Positions 1 through 36,200 of a stretch of DNA of 64,000 nucleotides are shown here, in pieces. Numbering within the stretch: the first letter of the stretch is position 1; every line of letters starts with the position of its first letter. Under the pieces are notes generated by a model. That model did no database searches. It saw only the letters and a program-made list of their open reading frames with translations, and was not told where the DNA came from. This DNA is from Edolisoma coerulescens. Lineage: Eukaryota > Chordata > Aves > Passeriformes > Campephagidae. Made by a program: the position numbers and the translations under genes. The stretch covers positions 2,082-66,081 of the forward strand of contig VWZW01002572.1 of the NCBI GenBank assembly GCA_013397115.1, given 5' to 3'.

Positions 1-52
1 GTGATCTTGAAGGTCTCTTCCAGCCTGGTGATTCTGTGATTCTGTGATTCTC
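1..52 (+). repeat. CR1 LINE 3' end (left-truncated by window)
   Basis: Starts mid-element (gatcttgaaggtctcttccagcc) and ends with the ATTCTGTG-type tail (gattctgtgattctgtgattc), which is the CR1 3' terminus in + orientation. Confidence 0.75.
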
Positions 53-589
53 AGTTGACACCTCAGAGGTTGTTCTTTTGAGAGAGGACAATTGTTTTTA
101 AATCTAACAATGTCCTAGGTGAGTAATGGGTCGTTTTGGTTGCGTTGCCTGACTCTGTGATTGTTCTCTTGTAGGAATGGCAGAGCTTCACCCTCACAGC
201 AGCGATGAGAGAGACTGACAGTGCTCCGAGTCCCTTCTGGCTCCTTCTGCACAATGGCTGCTGCCTCTGCATATTCATTGGATGGTAATGTGGGATGTCG
301 GGAGCAGCGGTAGAGTTTGGCTCGGTCCCACTGTGTTTTTCTTCTGCCGGCTGCGACTTTGAATCACCATGACAACGCTGTGACACTTCCAGCAAAGGTT
401 GCCCGCGGACCAAGGGTGNAAAACGACCGTGGAAGAGCCGCCGGCACGGCAAGAAGATGAAATTCCCCTTCCATTGGCTTCTCGTTAAGCAGGCACAATA
501 ACATTTCCTTTCTAGAGACTCGCTGTAAAAACTCTTTTGGTTATGGCTACTGATCCAACGTGATTGTGCGTGCGGCGACTTTGGAACTC
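53..589 (+). promoter_or_regulatory. EXTL3: EXTL3 5' leader region with upstream ORFs and possible splice acceptor
   Basis: Sequence upstream of the EXTL3 start. A good acceptor (atttcctttctag, ending at 515) would begin the coding exon at 516. An alternative is one longer leader exon: the block from about 175 to 500 has acceptor-like tcttgtag at its left and looks unlike the repeats. Upstream ATG frames are 205-288 (27 codons), 369-383 (4 codons), 457-501 (14 codons) and 543-563 (6 codons). Only the last lies in the leader if the 516 acceptor is used. An N at 419 marks an unresolved base. The exon structure cannot be settled from sequence alone. Confidence 0.45.
543..563 (+). other. short uORF 27 bp upstream of the EXTL3 start
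   Basis: ATG GCT ACT GAT CCA ACG TGA: six codons and a stop, ending 26 bp before the ATG at 590 and in a different frame. It falls inside the leader under either exon model. Upstream ORFs like this can lower translation of the main frame; that role is inference. Confidence 0.5.
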
Positions 590-25286
<24,697 letters not shown>

Positions 25287-28200
25287 AGAGGGGAGCAGCC
25301 GGACATTCCCAGCTCCCAGCTCCGGCCGGAGGCGGGAGAGGCCGGCACGGCGCCGCTTTGTTGGGGCCGTTGGCTGTGGGCTCCGGCCTCGCTGCCGCCG
25401 GCAAACGGGACGGCCTGGATTGGGACGGGCCCTTCCCTCCTTCCCCGCGCTCCCCCAGCGGCTCACCAGGACGGGGAGCGGGATCCCATGGCTCCTTAAG
25501 GACACTCCCATGGATCGTACACTGAGGAATGGCTCGCTGGCCACTGGCTCTGCCCCTCCGCTCGCCAAGGGCAGCTGTTCTTTTTAATTATAATTATTGT
25601 TATTTAAATGAAAGTGTTTTAGATTTGCCGCGTGAGGCGCTTTTTTGTTTTCTTTTCCCTCCTCTCTCCCCACCCCTTTTCCCGCTCTGGAGCCTTCAGC
25701 CCATCCGAGGGGACCGTGGCCAGGCCAGGCTGGAGGTGTTTGGGTGCAGCATCGGGGCAGCTCCTGTCACCGCTGCTGTGCCCATCCTTCCTCCCGTGGC
25801 ACAGCCCTTCCCAGCACGCCGGATCCTGGCTTCTCTGGCCCTGTGGCTGCTGCTGAGGCCTCTCAGGTGTCACCTGGTGAGGAGCCCTTTGCTCTGCTCT
25901 GTTCTGCTCCTCGGGCAGGGGCGAGGTTGGCCTGGATGGTCCTTCCCAGCTCCAGCTCTGGCACCGTCCCCGTGCCGCAGCCCGGGGGGTTCAGCTGCTG
26001 CTGTCCCAGTGTCTTTTCCCACCTTGTCCTGCTGATCCTCTAAAGACAGGGAGCGTGCTTGGGGCTTGGGGAGGATCCACCTGCAGCACAGCCAGGGCTG
26101 GGGGTGCTCCTGGAGGCTCTGACCCTTCCCCGTGCTCAGCCCAGCCTGGGTGTGCCGGAGCCGCAGTTCCCGCTCTGCCTCATCCCCATCCCAGAGCGCG
26201 CCGTGCCCGTGTCGGGTTTGCCCTGGGCCTCGGCACAACTGCCTTAACCCCCACCCCATCCTCACGCCCTGGCTTCGGGCCGTGTCCGAGGGTTAATCCC
26301 AGCAGGAGCTTTCCATCCTGTGATGGTGCCGGGATCACAGCGTGGGTTTGGAGCTGGTTCCTCTCCCCCAGAGCAAAACCTGTGATCCCCCAAGCTCTGA
26401 GCTCAGCTGCTGCTCCATCCTGCTTCAGCCCCAGCTGGACAGGAGGGGAGCACAGCAGGGAAGGGCACAGCTTGGGATGTTCTCCCTCAGCACATCCCAG
26501 CTGTTTGTGAGCAGCCTGGAGAAGCTCTTGCTGGGTGGGCGGGAAGGTGACACTTGTGTGGTCACCTCGATGTCCCTGGCTGTCCTGGCCTGGCACCCCA
26601 CAGCAGGAGTCACCCCTGGTTGTGTCTCTGGTGTGTGGGAGCAGGGATGGTCCAGCAGCAGCTCCTGGGCTCATTCCCAAGCTCAGCCCTGTCCATGCTC
26701 CTCCTGCACCACCTTCTGGGGCCTCTCCAAACTCCTCTCCCCAGGTTTTCCAATCGGCACTGACACTTCCTCCTTGGGAAGGGGAGGAAGGAGCAGCCTG
26801 TTCCCAGCAGAGCCCGTGGCTCGTGCCTTCACCAGCACTGCTGACCACAGCAAAGCACAGATCAAGGAATCTTTTCCTATGGTTTTTTTCCCCCTTTCCA
26901 TTCTCTTTTTGTTTTAACATCAGATGCCCAAAACGCAGCACGTGCAGTCTCTGTCTCCTTAGGAATGCCACCGGAGGCTCCTGCGAGGCCCCGGAGCAGC
27001 TGGAAGGATTCTCTGCCCCTGCCCAGAGTCCAGATGTGGCTGGTCAGGAGCTGCAGCAGCTCCAGCGTTCCCGAGGGGCCTGAGCTCCTCTGCCACGGCT
27101 TTAATTGCGCCCTGGTTAGCGGGGGTTCGTTAGCGGCGATGCCGTGGCTCCGGTACAGCCCAGGCCCGGGCCAGCTCTGCCTTCCCAGCCCTCCCTGGGC
27201 TCGGGCTGTGCTGTGCCCGAACACGGGCACTGCTCTGCAGCCTCCAGGCCTTCGGGAGCCCGAGGGGCTGTTCCAGCGAGAGCGGGGGGGAGCAGGGATG
27301 GGCTGGGCGGTGTTGGCATTGCCGAGTGCGCCGCAGGGCTCGGGATGCTCGGGGAGCCCCAGGCTGGGAATTCTGCTTTCCCTTGCTGTGCTTCGATTCC
27401 AGCTGAGATCAGGGATCAGCAGAGCGAATCCAGCTGTTCTTCCTCCCAGGCTCTTTGGCCTTTTTCCCAAGGTGTTTTTTTGTTGGGAGGATCCCCCTGT
27501 GCATCGTGGCAGAGCAGGGAGGTGCAGTGGGATCTCCGAGCGTGCTGTGGGATGGATTCCTCCTTGCTGAGCACCCCCGAAGGGAAGGATTTGGGGGTGA
27601 AGGGGGTAAGAGGCTGCTCCAGGGGGACATCCGGGCAGCAGCAGCGTTGGGAGGGATGGAATTCTGTGAGGAAACGAAATGCCAGCAGGAACAGCTTCCC
27701 CACCCGCAGGGCTGGTGCTGTCCCTCCTGGCCCTGTGCTGCAGCTCTTTCCCAAATCATCCCAAACAGCCACTGAAACCCCTGGAGCACAGCATTGGAAT
27801 TTACAGCCCAGCTTTCTGCCGAGACATCCCAGCACCTGAGCTGTCCTGAAGCTTTCCCCACCACCAGGGCTTTTCCAGAGAGTGCTCCCGCCCGTGCCAC
27901 CATCCCAAACATCCCTCCTTGCTAGCACCCCTCGTTCTCCCGGGATTTTCAGGGCATCCCAGGGTCACTCCGAAGCTCAGGTTTGGTTGTACGATCCATC
28001 CCAGCTCCTGGGGCACGCGGCCTCCACCACCCCAGCCCTGAGGAGCCGGGAAGGGCCCTTGGCAGCTGCACCTTCTCCCCGTTCCAGAGTTTCTGCTGCT
28101 TCCCCCGGGTGCGGAGCGAGGCCTTTCCCGCTGTAAATAGCAACGGCTGAGGTGACACGCGTGTCACACGCCCGTGTCACACGGCCCCCGCCCTCCCCTT

Positions 28201-28330
28201 GTGCCGACGGTGCCGCGAGCACCGGGGTTTCAAATCCAACAGGAACTGAGAGACAAGGAACGCTCCTTGGACACGAGCACAATGTTGAGTTTTTTGTAAA
28301 AGGTTCCAATAAATGGAGAGTTTAACTTGG
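25287..28330 (+). other. EXTL3: probable EXTL3 3' UTR (about 3.0 kb)
   Basis: From the stop to just past the first AATAAA I can find downstream of it on the + strand (28308-28313). It starts GC-rich, has an AT patch near 25579-25620 and then stays GC-rich. Several long open frames on both strands (for example 26180-26971, - strand) have no recognisable domain and are taken as chance frames. A 16-bp palindrome lies at 28152-28167. The UTR extent is inferred from the poly(A) signal alone. Confidence 0.6.
28308..28313 (+). promoter_or_regulatory. EXTL3: EXTL3 poly(A) signal AATAAA
   Basis: AATAAA in ggttccaataaatggagag, followed within about 40 bp by GT/T-rich sequence (ggtgcctctttgctgggg), the usual downstream element context. 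No earlier AATAAA was seen after the EXTL3 stop. Confidence 0.7.
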
Positions 28331-29790
28331 GAGCGTCTCGGTGCCTCTTTGCTGGGGCTGGGAGAGGGGCTGGACCAGGACGGGGTTGTTGCTGTTCCTG
28401 GCCCTGGGGCACCCCAAAACCAGGAATCTCCAGGGCTTCTGTTCCCATGGGACAGGTGAGCTGGGCTGGAATGGTGGAAACTCCTCACGGATGGCAGTGC
28501 CTGCAGCTAAACCCCATCGTGTCCCCGGTGAGCTCACGGCTGGGCCGCGAGAGCCCCCGCGAGGGGTTGGACTCCGAGTGGCTTCCAGGGATCCCATGCC
28601 AGTGCCGGGACTGCTGCTTGTGTGGGTGTTTGTAGGAATGAAAACAGCAGCTGAGGCAGTGCTGGACTGCAAACCTGCCCATCCCTGCCCAGGGACCCAG
28701 AGACAAGGAGCTGTAGGGGACAATTCCTATGGCACTGCTGGCTCGGGATGCTCCTGGTCCCTCTCCTGTGCAGGAGGCTGAGGTGGAGAAACCAAACAGA
28801 TCCACGTGGTTTGTGAGCAGATTTCCAGCTTCAGACGTGCAGGGAAGAGCAGAGGGGAGGAATGGAGCCAGCTGGACCAGGAGCCACGGGCTCCCCTCCA
28901 TGTGGGGCTGGGAATCCCCCAGGATTTCCTGCAGGTGGCTGGATTTGCTCTCTCTCCCTTCCTGCTGCCTTTGGTTTTTTGCCCTCCCTCCTCAGCAGCT
29001 GCTTCCTCCGTGGTCACTTTTTACCTCTGCTGTCACTTGTTACCTCTGTGTCACCTCCCCATTCCTACTGGGAATTGTGTCCTTTCTTTTCCCTGCTGCC
29101 TTGAGGAAGGCTTGGTTCATGCTTAGGTTTGTTTCCAGGAGAGGTTTCAGGGAAACCCCAAAGGGTTTTACTCCTGGAGGGAGGAGGTGGATGCTCAGCC
29201 TCCCAAATGCCTGGGATCTCTCCCCAAAACACTGCAGGAGGCAGGGCCATCACTGGCAGGGAAGGGCACAGAATTCCTCACTGCAGGATCCCGGCCTGGC
29301 TGCAGCAGTGGGATGCTGGTTTGGGATCCGGCTCCCAAACAAACCCAGCAGCATCTTGGGCACGGACTCAGCTGGAGCCGATTTCCTCCCGAGGCTTTTC
29401 CTGAGATAAAAATCTCCTGATCAATAATTTTTCCTGCTGTAACTGCTGTGTTTGGTGAGAGGAGCCACAGCTCCGGTTCCATTTCCCCGTTTCCCTGTGT
29501 GAGTACCTTGGGATGAGGAAACAGAAGCGATGAATTCCGTTAATAATTCATTCCCTGCTCGCGGGAGGAGGGCAGGGTGAAGTGCTTTACACTCCACTCC
29601 TCTGCACCACAAAGTGCCCTCGATTTTCCCTTTTGGAGGATGCACTCCTTGATAAAAAGCAATTTCACTGGAAGTGCTCCCGTTGTGCCCGGCAGTGCCA
29701 GAAAAGCCACCAGCTCCTGCCGGAGCCCAGGGAAGGACCTGACACCCCTGCCCAGGTGAGGGGTCCTTTAGGGAGGAGCTCCCCCCTTCA
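28331..29790. other. intergenic DNA between EXTL3 and the minisatellite
   Basis: No gene recognised. The longest frame (28729-29409, +) shows no known domain. A Cys-rich frame ending at a GT (about 29605-29757) looks superficially exon-like but lacks a partner exon or known family. Confidence 0.45.
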
Positions 29791-30540
29791 GGGTCTTCAA
29801 GGGATTGGTCACAGTCCATGGATCCTCAAGGGATGAACTCACAGTCCATGGATCCTCAAGGGATTGGTCACAGTCCATGGATCCTCATGGGATGGGGTCA
29901 AAGTCCATGGATCCTTGAGGGATTGGGGTCAAAGTCCATGGATCCTTGAGGGATTGGGGTCAAAGTCCATGGATCCTTGAGGGATTGGGGTCACAGTTCA
30001 TGGATCCTTGAGGGATTGGGGTCCCAATTAATGGATCTTCAAGGGACTGGGGTCACAGTCCATGGATCCTCAAGGGATGAACTCACAGTCCATGGATCCT
30101 CAAGGGCTGGGGTCATAGTCCATGGATCCTCAAAGGATGAGCTCACAGTCCATGGATCCTCAAAGGATGAGCTCACAGTCCATGGATCTTCAAGGGATTG
30201 GTCACAGTCCATGGATCCTTGAGGGATGAACTCACAGTCCATGGATCCTCAAGGGATGAGCTCACAGTCTATGGATCCTCATGGGATGGGGTCAAAGTCC
30301 ATGGATCCTTGAGGGATTGGGGTCCTAGTTCATGGATCTTCAAGGGATTGGGGTCACAATCCATGGATCCTCAAGGACTGGGGTCATAGTCCATGGATCC
30401 TCAAGGGATGAGCTCACAGTCCATGGATCCTCAAGGACTGGGTCACAGTTCACGGATCCTTGAGGGACTGGGGTCCCAGTTCATGGATCTTCAAGGGACT
30501 GGGGTCACAATCCATGGATCCTCAAGGGATGGGGTCCCAG
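29791..30540. repeat. minisatellite, about 24 units of 29-32 bp
   Basis: About 24 tandem units, each built on (C)CATGGATC[CT]T followed by CAAGGGAT or TGAGGGAT and a variable end (gaactcacagt, tggtcacagt, tggggtcaaagt, gagctcacagt). Units vary between 29 and 32 bp, so no reading frame is kept, which argues against a coding repeat. It lies in the gap between the convergent 3' ends of EXTL3 and INTS9. Confidence 0.95.
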
Positions 30541-31995
30541 CTCACAGCTCACAGCTCCCAGGTGAATGGGACCTGTCAGATCTCCCCTTTCCCACCACGA
30601 GCCTGCCCAGGCCGTGATGTGCAGCCAATCCCAAATCCCTCTGCTCTCATTCCCACTCCTCCCAAAGGCCGAGCTGCTGGTGAGGCACAGATCCAGCACC
30701 TTGCTCCAGCTTCCCTCTGCCCCTCACGTCCAGGTGCCCACGGAGGTGACAGATCCCAGTGACAGTGACCGAGCCTGGGCAGGGGCCTGGCATCACCTGC
30801 CCTGCTCCAGCTGTTTTTCTTGGGTCTCGTGCTAATGGAGAGAAAACAACAAACTCCTCTCCCCCCAGGAGCCATCCAGGAGCAGAAAGCCGATTTTAAC
30901 CTTTCCTCCCCATTATTCCAGTGGGAGCACAGGGCTGGGAAGTCACTGGGAATTAATCTCTTGCCACACAGCCCACTAATTGTGTTTAATGAGGGGAGCA
31001 GTGGAAGAGGCCGGAGCAGCCAGGGCGGGTGTGGGATCCAGGAATGGGGACGGCTGTGGCACGAGGAACCACACGGGGGCCAAGGGGATTTCTTTTCCTT
31101 TCTCGAAGAAGGAGAGTGAAACCAGGAACCTTGGCTGTTCTTTGCCCATTAAATTGGGAATTTCTGGATAAAGCCTGGATTGCATCCATGGTATTCCAGC
31201 TCCCTGGGCTGCCACGGTTCCCTCTGCAGGACTGACCCAGCCCCACGAAATGCTGGTTTTTTTTCTCTCTCTGTGCAGAGGGAACAAGCACTTCTTTTTC
31301 CAGTTTAATTAGGATTTCTCATTAAAGAATTCCCCTCCCAGCATGTTTGTTTCTCCAGCAGGCACAACCTGAATAAAACAAAACAATCCACGCTCAGCTG
31401 CCGGACTGATGGAACAACGAGAAGTTCTCCTGCTCAAAATGACAGGAAGAAAAATGTGAAAACTTTTAATTTTTACTTTTTCCCCCTCGGGAGGGTGGAA
31501 GAGCCTTGGGAATGTGAAAAGGATAGTGCTGGAGCAGTGGGATCAGCAGAAAGATGAGTTTATCCCACGGCCTCTGTGGGTTAGGAATAATCCCTTTGGA
31601 GTTTAATAAAGTGAAACAATCCCAGTTCTTTTACCCTGTTTTTAAGTGATGCTAAAGCAGCAAACCCTGATGAGGATTCCATTCCTCTGCCCCAAGTTTT
31701 TATCACGTTGATGGCACCACTCCTCACACACTCGTGGCACATCCAGAGTAAAGGTGTGGATGCTGGGATCTGTCACCCAATCCCACAGAAATCCTTCCTG
31801 GGAATGAAATGGGATTTGGACTCTGCAGTGGCAAAGGGATTTTATTACAGAGCTGCTTCCACAGCCTCCACCTCCCCAAAGGGATGAGCTGGAGGAGCAG
31901 CTTTATTTCCCAAAGGTGTGGGGACAAGGATGTGGAATGGGCACAGAGAGGCTTCTAAAAACCACGGGATGTGCTCCCTCCTTGGCAGTCTCCCT
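30541..31995. other. intergenic DNA between minisatellite and INTS9 3' end
   Basis: No gene recognised. It includes minor AT-rich stretches and, on the - strand, further AATAAA hexamers at 31902-31907 and 31841-31846 that could serve as alternative INTS9 poly(A) signals. Confidence 0.45.
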
Positions 31996-32001
31996 CTGCT
32001 T

Positions 32002-32007
32002 TTTATT
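32002..32007 (-). promoter_or_regulatory. INTS9: candidate INTS9 poly(A) signal AATAAA
   Basis: TTTATT on the + strand reads AATAAA on the - strand, about 1.03 kb past the INTS9 stop, and is the first canonical hexamer I find there. Others follow at 31902-31907 and 31841-31846. Confidence 0.45.
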
Positions 32008-32949
32008 TTTTAACACCAAATAAATACAAAACAATCCAATAAAAAACGAACAGCAGTAAATCTGAGAAATGGCTCGCCTTTAAAGCAATACTATTGACTA
32101 AGGTGAGACCCCAAATATGTGATTTGGGGAGGGAAAAGCCTCCCCAGGTCTGCAGCACAGATGGCTTTGGATAAATGACTCCGAATTCCATCCAGGATTT
32201 GGGATTGGGGGGGGCTGCAAGGACAAGTTTTTGGAAGGTAGAAACAAGAGGCACTTAAATCTCAAAAGGTTTTTTATGAGCTCTAGGAATTTTCCTACTT
32301 TATGGACTTCCCCAAGTGCCTTCCTGAGGTGTTTCCTCCACTGCTGATGGAGGAACCCAGGAGGAACCAGCTTGAGTGAGGAGCCTGCAGCTCCATGGAC
32401 AGACCTGGATGTCACAGTGAGGCTGCAGCATCAATGAACACTTGAATTCCTACAGGACAAAGCTTTCCCAAAGTGCCTCTGCTTGTGCAGGGACTGGCCA
32501 GGCTCTTCCCACTATTCTCCATGCCCACCAGACCCCCTTTTTCCATTTGTATTTGTACAGTCTTTGCCTCACCAGCTCTCTCCTCCTCGTGTGGCAGTGA
32601 ACAACACACAGGGGATGGGATCTCTGGACTGGGAAGAAGCAGTGGGAGGGAAAAGGCCATTGTTTCAATATTCCTACAGAGTTCTGTCAGGTGAAGGACT
32701 GGGGCAGAGGCTGCTGAGGGACCCAGAGGAGCAGCAGTTCACCCTGATGTTGTAAAGAAACCCTCCAGTTATTTACTCTGCAGCTCCTAGCTCCTGTAAG
32801 ATTCCCAACTCCCAATTTTACACAACAGGAATCTCGTCCAAAGTATTCCAAACTTAAAAATAAGATTTAAAAAATAGATAGGTATTAAAAATACTCCCTT
32901 GCTCCTCCACGAAGGGGAAGGTGATTTCTGGTCTCTCTGAATCACAGAA

Positions 32950-32968
32950 TTCTCTCTCTCTCTCTCTC
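32950..32968. repeat. (CT)n dinucleotide microsatellite
   Basis: Nine CT repeats in the INTS9 3' UTR, reading as (AG)n in the transcript. Confidence 0.9.
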
Positions 32969-33033
32969 CTTGGACAGCTCCAAGTTCTGCTGCTCCAGGC
33001 TCTCTCCTTGCAGAGCCTCCTGATGTCCATGAG

Positions 33034-33210
33034 CTAAAACTTCTGCAGGAATTTGAGCACCAGGTCCCGCAGTTTGACCCTCAGGGGCTCGTCGTTGTCA
33101 CAGATGATGTGGGTGGAGTCCTCCTCCAGCTGGATCAGGGTCTCTGCCTCCTGCAGCAGCACAATGTGGCCCTTGGCTGTGTCCTCCACCTTCACGTCGC
33201 TGAAGCCGTG
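33034..33210 (-). CDS. INTS9: INTS9 last coding exon (C-terminus and stop)
   Basis: 58 codons plus TAG at 33036-33034; acceptor cccaaacccag. It encodes HGFSDVKVEDTAKGHIVLLQ, then EAETLIQLEEDSTHIICDND and the C-terminal RLRD-type end (here RVKLRDLVLKFLQKF). This is the C-terminal subdomain that binds INTS11. Confidence 0.96.
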   Translation of the reverse strand, partial: HGFSDVKVEDTAKGHIVLLQEAETLIQLEEDSTHIICDNDEPLRVKLRDLVLKFLQKF

Positions 33211-36200
33211 CTGGGTTTGGGGTGGGAGAGGGAGAGAGAGGGAAGTCAGCACAGCCCAGGAAAACTGGGAGAGAGGAGAGACCAGGGCACAGGGATGAGG
33301 GGGAATTTCATGGAATCACAGAATGGTTTGAGTGGGAAGGGACCTCAAAGCCCACCCAGTTCCACCCCCTGCCATGGGCAGGGACACCTTCCACTGTCCC
33401 AGGCTGCTCCAAGCCCCATCCAGCCTGGCCTTGGGCACTGCCAGGGATCCAGGGGCAGCCACAGCTCCTCTGGGAATTCTATTCCAGGGCCTCACCACCC
33501 TCACAGGGAACAATTCCTTTCCAATATCCCATCAATCCCTGCCCTCTGGCAGTGGGAAGCCATTCCCTGTGTCCTGTCCCTCCATCCCTTGTCCCAAGTC
33601 CCTCTCCAGCTCTCTTTAGGCACTGGAATGCTGCAATCCTGCCCTTTTCCCTACTAATTTTCTCCAAGAAGTCCTGCAGGTGAGAACAAGACTCCACAGA
33701 GCAGCAACCAAATCTGTGCAGCTTCCCCAGGAGGCTCCTCCACCAGTGGAGACATTTCCAGGATCTGTTCTTCCCTCAGTCACCTTCTCACAAATCTTGT
33801 GGAAATTTAAACGCTTTTGAGGCTCCCTCAGCTGCTGAATCCAAAAGTTCTGTGAGGCAAATCACCCACCCAAGAGCTCTGCTTCCATGGGAAACACGAG
33901 GAGATCACTGAGATGAAGCCCCCGTATCAGGACATGGCTCCACAGGGAACAATTCCCTCTATTCTGAAGCACCCTGGAGCACTTTGGGAACTCACTGGCC
34001 TTTCTCCATCTCAAGCTACACTAAAACCATCTCTCCTCTCTCTGCTACCAAAGCAGCACATCTGAGATGAGCAGGAATCTGCTGGAACCCCACCTGCCAC
34101 CCAGCACTCCTCACCTTTTCCAGAGTCTGCACAAACTGCTCCACGGGGATGGAGCCACTCAGCAACGGCTTCAAAGATTTGCACTCGGGCACGTCATCAC
34201 TCACCCGCTTCCTCTTCTTGCTGGCAGGAGGCTGGGGAGGTTTTGGAGGGAGCTGATGGATGAGAAGGAAAAAAAAATCCCACTCTAAAGGATGCAGCAG
34301 GTTGGGAAACGGGCAAATTCAGAGCAAGCAACTACTCAGGGAATGAGAACGTGGCTTAGCTCCAGCCTTTCATGAGGACTCTGGCATTTTAAGCCCAGGT
34401 TTAGGTTTGTTTGGCAGCAGGAATGAGTGGAGAGGAGAGTAAATGAACAACAGCAGCCTCAGACCAGTTCCACTGCAGCACTTCCACGTTCCCAGCGCTG
34501 CTGAGGGTTTGCAGGGAAGCAGCTTGGGAAGAGGGGGGCAGCCTGCCTGCTGTGCTCTGACAGAAATCCTCACCTGACCTTCATGTCCCTGACATTTCCA
34601 CCCTGGGCTCTCTTCCCAAGCGTCCTGGGCCCAGCCAGCTCTGCTGCCCAGTGTGGGAAGGGCTGTTCAGTGAGGCCCTGCAGGCTCTGAGAGGGGACCA
34701 GGGCAGCCACTGCCGAGCAGGTCCCTGGACATCAGCTCCTCCTGCAGAGCACTCACGCCAGGAATTCCAGTGCCAGCCTGAAGGGGGTGGCAGGAAGGGA
34801 GTGACAGGGATGTACAACCTCCAGGGAAACTGAAGGCAGATGGGCCCTTCCCAAGTCTGATGTCCCAGGTCATCTCTCTCCTCTAACCCTTGGTCCTGAG
34901 AGCTTGACTGATGCTGTTCCTGACTATGGCAGACAGCAGGATGATTTGTAGCCTCTCTTCAGGAATTACCTCACTTCCCCTTTTATCTCAGCCAGGCACA
35001 TGGCCAAGGAAAAGAGGGCAGAGAGATTTATTTGCATCCCACTCCCTGCTCCAGGTGTCATTCCTCACTGGCACACGCCAGGGCAGAGCCTCTGCCCAGG
35101 GCTCTGCTCCGGTGGGAAGGAGCTCTAGGAGGGGTTCCTGGGGTCCTGGATGTCAGGAAAAGCCAGAGTAAGGATATTTTTCTCCCTTTCCCATTAGACT
35201 GTACCTGCAGCACGTGCTTGTTGTCCTTAGTATGCAGCACAGCAGAAACTGTTGCCAAGGAAATACCAGGCTTGATCTCCAAGGGCACGAGGGAATCTGC
35301 AAGCTGAAGCAAAAGGAGATTTTGTTCAGCAAGTGATCAGCTCAAAACGTGCATGAACCCAGCTGTGAGATAAATTGGCAGCGTGGTATTTTTAAACATG
35401 GGCTAATGAACTGTAAACACAAAGCCACTGATAGAGCTCCTCGGACCTGCCCAGCCTCCTTCCAGCTCCCAAAATTATGGATTTCCACCGTGAGCAGAGC
35501 AGCAGGAGGTTTGCAGGAAGCAGGGCTGGTCTCAAAAACCATAATAAGCACAGAGAACCCTTGTGTGGAAAGAAAATTGCTTCATTAATAATTTTAGTTA
35601 GCAAAACTCATGGTCTAATCCAGCATTATTATGTTTGTTATGCTGCTGGACAATGAAAAATCAAAGTGAACTTCCTTTCAGTTCCTGACTGCAGAATATC
35701 TGGAATAAAAAGGGTTTGTCCTTAAAACCCCAATGTTTTCAATCAACCCACTGTTGATTAGTTTGAAATTATTCCAACAATGCTGCACAAAACCCTTTCC
35801 ACTGCCTTTTATGTAATTCTTCCCTGAAAGACATAAAATTTGGTCTTGGCTTGGGGTTTGGATGCAATGCTGCTGGCAGTGCCTGGAGTGGGCAGCACGG
35901 CACCTGCTGGGAGCAGTGGAAGTTGGCCAGCTGGGAAGCACCTCCTCCAGCCACTTTTCCAAAGAAATTCTGATGGAAACAGGGCTCATGAACGGAGGAA
36001 ATTATTCCTTTTTTCCTTCCAAGGGAATTCAAGGTGCCAGGATGCCCAATCCTTTTGCCATGGAAGCACTGAGAGGGTTTTTCTGTTGGCTTCGATGGTG
36101 GCAAAGTTCAGCTCCTTTTCACAACTTCTGAAAATCTCACCTGCCACTGTTAAAGCTGCAGGGAACATTTTGAGAGCACCTCCTTGGAATAAAGCAGTCA

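Larger units (their letters stand above)
32002..33033 (-). other. INTS9: probable INTS9 3' UTR
   Basis: From the stop down to the first AATAAA on the - strand (32007-32002). It includes a (CT)n tract at 32950-32968 just below the stop and AT-rich stretches near 32820-32900. Extent is inferred from the poly(A) signal only; CATAAA variants occur earlier, near 32272 and 32301. Confidence 0.5.

Noticed and set aside
560..589. GTG at 560 as the EXTL3 start
   Set aside because: Nuclear genes rarely start at GTG, and the first in-frame ATG (590) gives the known MTGYTML N-terminus and the 919-residue length.
26180..26971. 263-residue - strand frame in the EXTL3 3' UTR
   Set aside because: GC-rich chance frame with no recognisable domain, no splice support and low-complexity composition.
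28729..29409. 226-residue + strand frame downstream of EXTL3
   Set aside because: No known domain; overlapping frames on both strands show the same openness, as expected in GC-rich DNA.
29605..29757. Cys-containing frame ending at a GT that resembles an exon with a donor
   Set aside because: No partner exon, no family recognised, and it lies between two genes whose exons are fully accounted for.
29977..30222. Open frame with repeated HGSSRDELTV peptide
   Set aside because: It comes from the minisatellite. Units of 29, 30, 31 and 32 bp shift the frame, so no protein repeat is maintained.
29791..30540. Regular units of about 30 bp as a possible CRISPR array
   Set aside because: Units are directly abutting without unique spacers, and the context is a vertebrate chromosome.
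34016..34204. Frame beginning MSDDVPECKS as a separate small gene
   Set aside because: It is the interior of the second-from-last INTS9 exon read through the donor into the intron; the Met is not in the true reading of the exon, which has Val there.
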